Assembly (NCBI RefSeq): GCF_003966695.1
Contig: NZ_AP018827.1
Coordinates: forward strand, 2,358,804-2,422,803
Source: Asticcacaulis excentricus
GTDB taxonomy: Bacteria > Pseudomonadota > Alphaproteobacteria > Caulobacterales > Caulobacteraceae
Direction of reading: 5' to 3'
Length of the DNA stretch: 64,000 bases
Shown here: positions 54,688 through 62,248 of the stretch, in pieces
Numbering within the stretch: the stretch's first letter is position 1
Layout: every line of letters begins with the position of its first letter
The notes under the pieces: model-generated
Database searches by the model: none
The model's input: only the letters and a program-made list of their open reading frames with translations
What the model was told of the DNA's origin: nothing
Position numbers and translations under genes: made by a program

Positions 54688-57600
54688 TTACCTCGGCACC
54701 CAGACCCGCACCAGCGACACCAGCTTTTCGACGTCCAGCGGCTTGGCCATATAGTCATTGGCCCCGGCGTCAAGGCAGCGTTCCTGATCGTCCTTCATTG
54801 CCTTGGCGGTCAGCATGATAACGGGCAGCTTCTTCCACTCCGGCCGCTTGCGAATCTCGCGCGTGGCGGTCAGGCCGTCCATTTCCGGCATCATGACGTC
54901 CATCAGCACCAGGTCGATGGTGGTGTCGGCTGAAGCCTGCGCCACCTCCAGCGCGTCGAGCGCTTCGCGGCCATTGCGGGCGATCTGCACGATGGCCCCC
55001 AGAGGCTCGAAGATGTTGGTGACGGCATAGACGTTGCGCACATCGTCTTCGACGACCAGCAGACGCCGCCCTTCCAGCATGTTGTCGCGCCCCTTGGCCC
55101 GGTGCAGCATCTTCTGCTGTTCTGGCGACAGGTCCGACACCATCTGATGCAGGAACAGGGTCACTTCGTCGAGCAGGCGCTCCGGCGACTTGGCCCCCTT
55201 GATGATGATGGACTTGGAATAGCGGCGCAGTTTCTGTTCGTCCGCCGCCGAGATGTCGCGGCCCGTATAGACGATGACCGGCGGGAAGGCGTAGTCCTGC
55301 TCAGTCGAAAGCGTTTCCAGCAGCGAATAGCCGCTGGCGTCGGGCAGGCTTAAGTCCAGTACCATGCAGTCATAGGTCTGCGCCTTCAGTTCCGCCAGAC
55401 ACTCTGCCGCCGTGCCGACGGCCACGGTTTCCACGTCCTGCGTCTTCAACAGCGCCATCACCGAGTCGCGCTGCACGGCGTCGTCTTCGACGATCAGTAT
55501 ACGGCGCATACGCTTTTCGAGGCGCGTCTCAAGCTGGGTGAAGGCCTCGACCAGCTCGTCGCGCTTGACGGGTTTCAGCATGTAGCCGATGGCCCCCATC
55601 GACAGGGCGGCGTGCATGTAATCATTGGCCGACACGACGTGCACGGGGATGTGCCGCGTCTTGGGGTCGCGCTTGAGGCGGTCGAGCACCGACAGGCCGG
55701 AATGGTCGGGCAGGCCGAGGTCGAGCACCACAGCGGAAGGCACGTACTGACGCACCATCAGCATGGCGTCTTCGGCCGTGCTGGCGATCAGGCACTGAAA
55801 GCCCAGATCCTGCGCCAGTTCGTAGAGAATGCGCGCAAAGGACGGATCGTCCTCGACGGCCAGCAGCAGGCGCTTGTTGCCGCTCAGGCGGTCGCGGTCG
55901 TCAGGGACGCGCGTGCGGGTCGGCAGGATCGGGGCCGCCGGTGTATCCGCAAAGGTTTCAATGATCTGCGGTTCAGGCACGCTGCGCGGCGTTTCACGCG
56001 GGGCGACCTGCTGCGGGTCATAGATCAGCGGCAGGATAAGGGTGAAGGTCGAGCCTTCGCCGGGTTCGCTTTTCAGCTCGATACAACCGCCCAGCAGGCG
56101 CGACAGTTCGCGCGAAATCGACAGGCCCAGACCCGTCCCACCGTACTTGCGCGAAATGGTCGAATCCGCCTGCCGGAAGGCTTCGAAAATGCTCTGCTGC
56201 TGCTCGGCGGAAATGCCGATGCCGGTATCGCTGACGGCAAAATTCACCTTGTTGTCGGCCGCGAACATGCGCAGCACCACCGAACCGCTTTCGGTGAATT
56301 TCAGGGCGTTGGACAACAGGTTTTTCAGCACCTGCTCCAGACGCTGACGGTCGGAATCGAACAGGTCGGGCAGGGTTTCATCGGCTTCGACGCGGAAGGT
56401 CAGGCCCTTTTCGCCGGCCAGAGGCTCGAACATGCGCGTCATATCGCTGGCCAGACGGCGAAAGGAGACGGGCTCGGCATTGATGTCCATCTGGCCGGCT
56501 TCGATCTTCGACAGGTCGAGAATGTCGTTGATCAGGGCCAGAAGGTCGTTGCCCGATGATTGGATAGTGCGGGCGAATTTGACCTGCTCCTCGGTGAGGT
56601 TGCCGTCGCGGTTATCGGCCAGCAGTTTGGCCAGAATCAGCGACGAATTGAGCGGCGTGCGCAGTTCGTGGCTCATATTGGCCAGAAAATCCGACTTGTA
56701 ACGGCTGGCCTGCTCCAGCTCCTGCGCCTTCAGCGCGATGTCGGCGGCGCTGCGGTTCAGGTCGTCCTTCTGCTGCTCCAGTACGCGCGCCTGCTCGGAC
56801 AGTTGCACATTGGTCTGCTCCAGCTCGGCCTGCTGCTGCTCCAGACGCAGATGCGATTCCTTCAGCGCGCGGCTCTGTTCCTCAAGCTCCTCATTATTGA
56901 CGCGCAACTCCTCGGCCTGGGTCTGAAGCTCCTCGGATTGCCGCTGGGTTTCTTCCAGCAGGTTCTGCTGCGTGGCGCGGTAATTGGCCGAACGCACGGC
57001 AACGCTGATGATGTCGGAAGAACGCTCAAGCAAGGTCACCGTGGCCGCATCGACAGTGGCCATAAAGCCCAGCTCGATCACGGCATCGACCTGCGCGTCG
57101 GTGGCGGCGGGGGCCACGACCACATGGCGCGGCTGCCATTGCCCCAGCGCCGTCCCGACGCTCAGCAGCGGATCGGGCAGGTCGGACAGGACGGCGATCT
57201 TGCCTTCGGCCGCCACCTGACCCACCACGCCCTCATTGAGTTTCAGCGTCAGGGGCAGGGCGGTGTCGCCCGGCACGCCGTGGGTCGCGGCCTGTTTCAG
57301 TATGCCGCCGTCGCGCGCATAGAAGGCGGCACTTTGGGCGCCCAGATAGTCGCATAGGAAGGACAGGGCGCGCTTGCCCACCTCATCCAGCGCCGGATCG
57401 CCGGACAGGGCGGCCCCCAGCCCCACCTCGCCATTGGACAGCCAGTTTTGCAGGGCCTGCCGTTCGGTCGAACGGCGCACAATGACGGCAATGATCAGGG
57501 TCAGGATAACGCCCAGTATGGCGGTCGCCGTGGTGGACAGGATGGCCGTGTTAAAGGCTTCGGCGCGTTGACGGATACCGGCCTGACGCCGCGCGTTTTC

Positions 57601-58146
57601 CGCGGCCTCGATCTCTTTGATCTCGCGGCGGATGATGTCCATGTGGTTCTTGCCAAGGTGACGGCTGACCTCCGCTGCGGCGGCCTGCATCCCCTGGGTG
57701 CGGCGGATGTCGATCGTGCGATGCAGTTCCTCCATCTTGAGGTTGATGCGTTCTTCGATGGCATCGACCTGCGGTTTCAGTTCCGGCGACTGCGCCAGCA
57801 GCGCTTGCAGGACCTGCGAGCGTTCCTTGAGGACAAGGGTGGCGTTCTCATAGGGCACCAAATAGGCCTCGTCCCCGGTGATAATGTAGCCGCGCTGCCC
57901 CGTTTCAGCATCGGTCAGGGTGGCGATCAGTTCGCTCAGGCCCAGAATGGTCTTGTGCGTCTCGGTCACCTCCTCGCTGTTTTTCCGCAGCGTGCTGATA
58001 TTGGTGTAGGAGATAAAGCCGCTGATCAGGAAAAAGGCGGCAACGAAGATCAGCGACAACAGCACGCCCAGACTGCTGCTGGCGGCATGGCTTTTTCCGG
58101 GAAACAGAAAGGCCTTCAAAGCGTGAAGCGGACCAATCGAAGACAT
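54688..58146 (-). CDS. Large hybrid histidine kinase: CHASE3, GAF, kinase, three receivers
   Basis: An 1152-residue membrane hybrid kinase. It has a first membrane helix (about residues 28-48), a periplasmic CHASE3 domain with ISTLRKNSEEVTETHKTIL and the DAETGQRGYIITGDEAYL motif, a second helix (about 197-220), a cytoplasmic GAF domain (about 235-385), and a long coiled coil of Gln/Glu/Leu repeats (about 390-480). The HisKA follows (FLANMSHELRTPLNSSLI), then HATPase (NLLSNALKFTESG, GTGLGLSISREL), and then three receivers with Asp in AVVLDLGLPDHSG, CMVLDLSLPDASG and LVLMDVMMPEMDG. Such multi-receiver proteins route phosphoryl groups to several targets. It lies 332 bases upstream of cheR and downstream of a small response regulator, together forming one signalling module. 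Confidence 0.94.
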   Translation of the reverse strand: MSSIGPLHALKAFLFPGKSHAASSSLGVLLSLIFVAAFFLISGFISYTNISTLRKNSEEVTETHKTILGLSELIATLTDAETGQRGYIITGDEAYLVPYENATLVLKERSQVLQALLAQSPELKPQVDAIEERINLKMEELHRTIDIRRTQGMQAAAAEVSRHLGKNHMDIIRREIKEIEAAENARRQAGIRQRAEAFNTAILSTTATAILGVILTLIIAVIVRRSTERQALQNWLSNGEVGLGAALSGDPALDEVGKRALSFLCDYLGAQSAAFYARDGGILKQAATHGVPGDTALPLTLKLNEGVVGQVAAEGKIAVLSDLPDPLLSVGTALGQWQPRHVVVAPAATDAQVDAVIELGFMATVDAATVTLLERSSDIISVAVRSANYRATQQNLLEETQRQSEELQTQAEELRVNNEELEEQSRALKESHLRLEQQQAELEQTNVQLSEQARVLEQQKDDLNRSAADIALKAQELEQASRYKSDFLANMSHELRTPLNSSLILAKLLADNRDGNLTEEQVKFARTIQSSGNDLLALINDILDLSKIEAGQMDINAEPVSFRRLASDMTRMFEPLAGEKGLTFRVEADETLPDLFDSDRQRLEQVLKNLLSNALKFTESGSVVLRMFAADNKVNFAVSDTGIGISAEQQQSIFEAFRQADSTISRKYGGTGLGLSISRELSRLLGGCIELKSEPGEGSTFTLILPLIYDPQQVAPRETPRSVPEPQIIETFADTPAAPILPTRTRVPDDRDRLSGNKRLLLAVEDDPSFARILYELAQDLGFQCLIASTAEDAMLMVRQYVPSAVVLDLGLPDHSGLSVLDRLKRDPKTRHIPVHVVSANDYMHAALSMGAIGYMLKPVKRDELVEAFTQLETRLEKRMRRILIVEDDAVQRDSVMALLKTQDVETVAVGTAAECLAELKAQTYDCMVLDLSLPDASGYSLLETLSTEQDYAFPPVIVYTGRDISAADEQKLRRYSKSIIIKGAKSPERLLDEVTLFLHQMVSDLSPEQQKMLHRAKGRDNMLEGRRLLVVEDDVRNVYAVTNIFEPLGAIVQIARNGREALDALEVAQASADTTIDLVLMDVMMPEMDGLTATREIRKRPEWKKLPVIMLTAKAMKDDQERCLDAGANDYMAKPLDVEKLVSLVRVWVPR

Positions 58147-58177
58147 AAGCAGGCGGCCTTGGGGTAAGCGTGGAGGA

Positions 58178-58549
58178 TCAGACGCGCATGTCTGCCGCGA
58201 TGGCGTTCAGCACGGATTCGAGGGTCTGAAGATCGACCGGCTTGGTCAGGTGGTGAATGAAGCCGGCCTCTGCCGACTGTTCGCGGTGTTCGCGCTCATC
58301 CCAGCCGGTCTGCGCCACGAAGATGGCGTTGGCGTGGGCGGGCTTTTGGCGCATTTCACGGCACAGGTCATAGCCGCTCATGCCCGGCAGGCCGATATCC
58401 ATCATCACCACGTCGGGCCCATAGGCTTCACCCTCGGTCAGCGCCGCCTGCGGCGTCAGGCTGATGCGATAGTCATAGCCCAGCATCTCGATGATCCAGC
58501 CCGTCGTCTGGGCCAGAGCTTCGTTATCCTCGACGATCAAAATCTTCAT
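58178..58549 (-). CDS. Single-domain response regulator
   Basis: A 123-residue receiver with no output domain. Acidic pocket E7-D8, phospho-Asp51 in VVMMDIGLPGMSGYD, and the Lys of HHLTKPVDL are present. Segments AQTGW, FIHHLTKPVDLQTLESVL and the WIIEMLGY helix match closely the C-terminal receiver of the hybrid kinase at 51404 (AQTGW, FNHHLTKPVNLDSLSRLL), so one probably derives from the other. It may serve as a phosphate carrier or sink between the two kinases. It starts at ATG 58549 and is followed after 31 bases by the large hybrid kinase. Confidence 0.92.
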   Translation of the reverse strand: MKILIVEDNEALAQTTGWIIEMLGYDYRISLTPQAALTEGEAYGPDVVMMDIGLPGMSGYDLCREMRQKPAHANAIFVAQTGWDEREHREQSAEAGFIHHLTKPVDLQTLESVLNAIAADMRV

Positions 58550-58735
58550 ATGTGTCTCTGAGGCTTACAGGGAGCGTCGTCTGCGGGCCGCCCCAAAGGC
58601 GGGTGGCCTGTTCCAAAAATCTGCACGGTACGCGGAAAACGGCCGACGCTGGCTGCGCCGTCCGGGCAAAACAATAGGGCCTTTTTTATGGCAAGGCAAC
58701 CGAAAGGCGGTGTGTTTTGAAATATAGAAACGATT

Positions 58736-58953
58736 ATGGTGGTTAAAAATGACATAAATCTGCGTTTATGGATTATTTATATTTCCTTTTTAGATGAAAT
58801 TCAAAATTAAATTTATTGTTTTTTGTTTTATATTATTTAAATCAAGTGATATTGAATTTAATTTATTACGATCAAAGCAATTATATACAATAATGTAATT
58901 ATCTTACTTATTCATTTATTGGGGTTTTTAAAAAGTTCTGTTCAAAATTAATT
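58736..58953. other. AT-rich intergenic stretch beside the decayed IS element
   Basis: About 220 bases of very high A+T content (for example TTTATTGTTTTTTGTTTTAT) in a GC-rich genome, with no ORF. It lies between the promoter side of the response-regulator gene and the transposase remnant. Such stretches commonly receive insertions and bind nucleoid proteins. Confidence 0.7.
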
Positions 58954-59762
58954 CTAATGATTACGCAGGCTTGCGGCTCGTCGCGTAAGTAGTTGGACTG
59001 ATGCGATGAAGAGCCCAGCGGTAGCGGAGGCGATCGTTTTCTCAAAGTCCTTTGCGAGGCGGCGGTTCCGGTTTAGCTAGGCTAGCGTACGATCGACCAC
59101 CCAGCGTCGAGGCAAGATCTCAAACTCTTGGGCGCGATCGTGGCGCTTTATGATCTCGACTGTCCAGTCGCCCATCTTTCGGAGCGCGTGCTTCAATTTT
59201 CCCCGCATAACCCCCGTCAGCGAAGAGGTGACGCAGCCATGGAAAGCGCTGGAAAATGTCGGCCAGTACGAGCGGCGCGCCGTCGCGGTCTTGGACATCG
59301 GCGGTGTGAACGACGGCATGGATCAGATTGCCTGCGGTATCGGTCAGGATATGACGTTTGTGCTCCTTGATCTTTTTACCCGCATCGTAGCCACGGGGAC
59401 CGCCACACTCTGTTGTTTTCACGCTTTGGCTGTCGATCACGCCAGCGCTGGGAGAGGCTTCACGGCTCTGTGCTTCGCGCACCTCCATAAGCAGGACGTG
59501 GTTCAAAGACAACCGAGGACCGCCGTCCCCTCACAGATAAAACCAGCGATGCACCGTCGAAACCGGCGGAAACGATGGTGGCAACATCCGACAGGGCAAC
59601 CCGCCGCACAGCAGATACAGGATCGCCTCGACGATACGGCGCATCGGCCATTTCCGATGGCCGACTGACGGATGAACGCGGCGGCAAGAGCGGTTCCAGC
59701 ACTGGCCATTCGACATTGGTCAAATCACTTGGCAAGGTTAGGCCAACGCGTCCATAGTGCAT
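58954..59762 (-). pseudogene. Decayed IS5-family transposase
   Basis: Read leftward from ATG 59762, parts of an IS5 (IS1031-like) transposase appear in different frames: LTNVEWPVLEPLLPPRSS, then RRIVEAILYLLCGGLPCRML and FPPVSTVHRWFYL, then MEVREAQSREASPSAGVIDS with QSVKTTECGGPRGYDAGKK and RHLFADGGYAGK (two catalytic Asp regions), then WTVEIIKRHDRAQEFEILPR with RRWVVDRT, and last RLAKDFEKTIASATAGLFIA before a stop. At least three frameshifts and a stop after DRTLA show it is inactive. Nearly full length is retained, unlike the remnant at 9310, which belongs to a different IS5 subgroup. I cannot define the terminal inverted repeats by eye. Confidence 0.88.
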
Positions 59763-60080
59763 ACGAGTGGTGGCGGTCCACATGGCTGAACGCCGGTAGT
59801 TTGTTGCAAAACCCCTGAATCAACCACCGGGAGCTCTGTCAAGATAACCTGCTGACACCACTCACTTTAATTTCGGATCGGGCTCTCAGGTTTCGGACTG
59901 ATCTTATGCGATATTACAGGCTCGTCAAAAAGCCGCTATTAGTTCGACTTTATGCCGATGTAGCCGATGGGTTTAACAGCCGTGGTGACAGCAAACAGTA
60001 GCGGGCCTCACGCTGAAGGAATAATGCTCAGTCATGGCAAGACGTGTACCTGACGCCCCAGCCCAGCAAGGACTACAGAA
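59763..60080. other. Gap between IS remnant and tannase-like gene
   Basis: About 320 bases without a gene. It should contain the promoter for the tannase-like gene. No clear terminal inverted repeat, -35/-10 pair or structured element stands out. An AAGGA ribosome site lies about nine bases before the ATG at 60081. Confidence 0.5.
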
Positions 60081-61637
60081 ATGATTAATCGACGCCAGAT
60101 CATGCAGGCCACGCTTGCAACAGGTATCCTCAGTGGCATGGGTGTGGGCGGGGCGCGGGCTCAGACACGCAGTCTCGTTTTCGATACCAAAAATTATACA
60201 GAACTGACGAAAACGATTCAGACCGCGCGAGGAGATCGTGTGGTTGCTTATCGCTTCTATAAGGCCATTCCTTACGTCTCCGCGCCTGTAGATATCGCCT
60301 ATCAGAGCCTGAACATCAGCGTTCCGGTCAGCATAGATGGCAAGCCGGTCGACAGCTCAGCTTCCCCCATTCTTTTCTCCAACTCTGTCGGTGGCTATAT
60401 GCCGTCCTCGGTGGCAGAGGCTACGGGCGTCGGTGGGGCACCCATGAGAGGTTTGCCGCCCATGGGTATGCAACCGCCACCGCAAGCCGCACCTCTAACT
60501 GGGATAGGCGCTGAGGTTCAAAGTGGCGGGAACGCTATGATTGCCGGAGGAAAGCGGGTTTCCAATGCAGATCTGGCACTGGCTGCGGGAATGACGGTCG
60601 TGGAGCCGGGCGCGCGCGGGCGGACCCTGACCGATGCTGCGGGAATCTATTATGGCGTGGCACCGGCTGCGATTGTGGACCTAAAAGCAGCCGTAAAATA
60701 CGTGCGTTTTAACAAAGGTCGTATTCCAGGCGATACGGATCGGATTGTTTCTTCCGGGACCAGCGCCGGCGGTGCCTTGTCCGCCTTGCTTGGTGCATCG
60801 GGCGATAGCCCCCTCTTTGCACCCTATCTGGAGGCGATAGGCGCGGCGGACGCCAGCGATGCAATCTTTGCGGTCGGTTCGTGGTGCCCGATCACCGACC
60901 TTGAACACGCCGATATGGCCTACGAATGGAACTGGGGCACAAACCCGCTCAGCAGGGGTTCCGCGGTGGATCAGAACCTGTCGGCTCAGTTGAAAAGTGG
61001 ATTTGCCGCCTATCAATCCTCCCTTAAACTCAAGGGTCTTGGTGGCTTTGGGCCTTTAACATCGGCTAACTATGCAGACTATCTGCTCAAAATGTATCTT
61101 CAGCCCGCGGCCACATACTACATGTCGAAGCTGTCTTCAGAAGATCGTGCCGCGTATCTCGCCAAGAATCCTCATATTCGCTGGAAATCTGGAAAGGCCA
61201 GCTTTGGCTGGTCTGATTATATTTCCCACGTCGGGGCTCGCAAAAAAGGTCTTCCCGCTTTCGACGCGTTTGACCTGTCGGCGGGCGAAAACAATCTGTT
61301 CGGTCGGGATAAGACCAAGGCCAGACATTTCACGGCCTTCAGCCAAAAACACGTCACTGGTGCCCCTGAGATTGACGCGGATATTCCTGCCTTGCTGAAC
61401 CTGATGAACCCCATGTTTTTTATCGGAAGGCCGGATGCGTCCACGGCGGAGCGGTGGTGGATACGCGTCGGCACCAAGGATACCGATACGTCACTCTCCG
61501 TTGTCGCTAATCTGGCCGCCGCGCTCGAAGCGAATAAGCGGAAAGTCAATTCGGCGATGTACTGGGATGCAGGTCATGGCGCGAACGAGGACGCTGACTC
61601 TTTCGTTAGGTGGATGAGTATGGCCTCGACACGATAA
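60081..61637 (+). CDS. Exported tannase-like esterase (subtype B tannase)
   Basis: A 518-residue alpha/beta hydrolase. The N-terminus MINRRQIMQATLATGILSGM has a twin-arginine-like signal with cleavage after ARA, suggesting folded export by Tat. The nucleophile elbow is IVSSGTSAGGALSALLGASG with Ser in GTSAGG, as in bacterial subtype B tannases. The acid Asp and His probably lie in RVGTKDTDTS and WDAGHGANED. A Pro/Met-rich insert (GGAPMRGLPPMGMQPPPQAA) around residue 120 appears specific to this protein. Tannases hydrolyse galloyl esters of plant tannins. The gene is alone, beside the decayed IS element. Substrate assignment is from motif resemblance only. Confidence 0.85.
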   Translation: MINRRQIMQATLATGILSGMGVGGARAQTRSLVFDTKNYTELTKTIQTARGDRVVAYRFYKAIPYVSAPVDIAYQSLNISVPVSIDGKPVDSSASPILFSNSVGGYMPSSVAEATGVGGAPMRGLPPMGMQPPPQAAPLTGIGAEVQSGGNAMIAGGKRVSNADLALAAGMTVVEPGARGRTLTDAAGIYYGVAPAAIVDLKAAVKYVRFNKGRIPGDTDRIVSSGTSAGGALSALLGASGDSPLFAPYLEAIGAADASDAIFAVGSWCPITDLEHADMAYEWNWGTNPLSRGSAVDQNLSAQLKSGFAAYQSSLKLKGLGGFGPLTSANYADYLLKMYLQPAATYYMSKLSSEDRAAYLAKNPHIRWKSGKASFGWSDYISHVGARKKGLPAFDAFDLSAGENNLFGRDKTKARHFTAFSQKHVTGAPEIDADIPALLNLMNPMFFIGRPDASTAERWWIRVGTKDTDTSLSVVANLAAALEANKRKVNSAMYWDAGHGANEDADSFVRWMSMASTR

Positions 61638-61794
61638 TCAATTCCACGACCAAAAAATTGTGGCAGGGTCTGAAGAGAAAAGAGGTTGGAGTCATTTATT
61701 GATACTGAGTAGGTTCAGGACGAGGGTTGGCAATTCTCTTTATACCCCTTTTCTCGCGATGCGCTGGCGGTGCTGGGCACGCCGTCAGAATAAA

Positions 61795-61826
61795 GCGCCC
61801 CTTTCAGATCAGGTTCTAAGGGGCGC
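61795..61826 (-). terminator. Terminator of the 58-residue ORF
   Basis: Read leftward, GCGCCCCTTagaacctgatctgAAAGGGGCGC forms an eight- to nine-pair stem followed by TTTATTCTG. It lies about ten bases past the stop of the small ORF at 61837. Confidence 0.8.
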
Positions 61827-61836
61827 CCCCGACCGT

Positions 61837-62013
61837 TTAGTATGTGCTGGGTGGATCGGAAGCCGGAAAGGTGTCTTCGACCATCGTATCTACCTGATCT
61901 TCGCCCAGATTATCGCGCACGGAGCAGTCTTCGTGCTGACAGTGTTTCAGTGAGCGTGTCGGGTGCAGGAAACCGTCACAGAAAGCCCTGACGATGCGTA
62001 TGGTCTGGATCAT
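61837..62013 (-). CDS. 58-residue small protein with C-terminal FPASDPPS motif
   Basis: A short ORF with a strong ribosome site (GGAGGTGACCC before ATG 62013) and a terminator just after it. The protein begins MIQTIRIVRAFCDGFLHPTR, has a small Cys/His cluster (LKHCQHEDCS), and ends DTMVEDTFPASDPPSTY. A C-terminal D-FPASDPP-type motif is shared by numerous short bacterial proteins of unknown function that I recall. CQHEDC could bind a metal such as zinc. Leftward, alone, and below usual length cutoffs. Confidence 0.75.
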   Translation of the reverse strand: MIQTIRIVRAFCDGFLHPTRSLKHCQHEDCSVRDNLGEDQVDTMVEDTFPASDPPSTY

Positions 62014-62146
62014 GGGTCACCTCCATTGAAGCCCGACCCTAATCCCGCACGGGTAAAGACGAGAGAGGCAAGGGCCGTCGCCACGCAAAGAGGGTATAAG
62101 CGTGATCCTTGATATTGGGGCGCGTTTGCCATAGATGCAGGCCCCT

Positions 62147-62226
62147 ACACCGAGGGTCGTTGAAAATGAACCTTGGTATTCGTGTCTTCAACGGCCGGGT
62201 GCGATCTGCACCTTCGGACGTGGCAT
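62147..62226 (+). repeat. Type B mosaic palindromic repeat, copy 3 (shortened)
   Basis: Keeps the first hairpin (ACCGAGGGTCGTTGAAAATG with an ACCTTGGT arm) and the third (CAACGGCCGGGTGC...GCACC-containing arm, more degenerate) but lacks the middle ATGAGAC hairpin present in copies at 33357 and 39216. It lies 22 bases before argS, so it may influence argS expression. Confidence 0.7.
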
Positions 62227-62248
62227 TATTAAGTACAAGGGATTCCCC

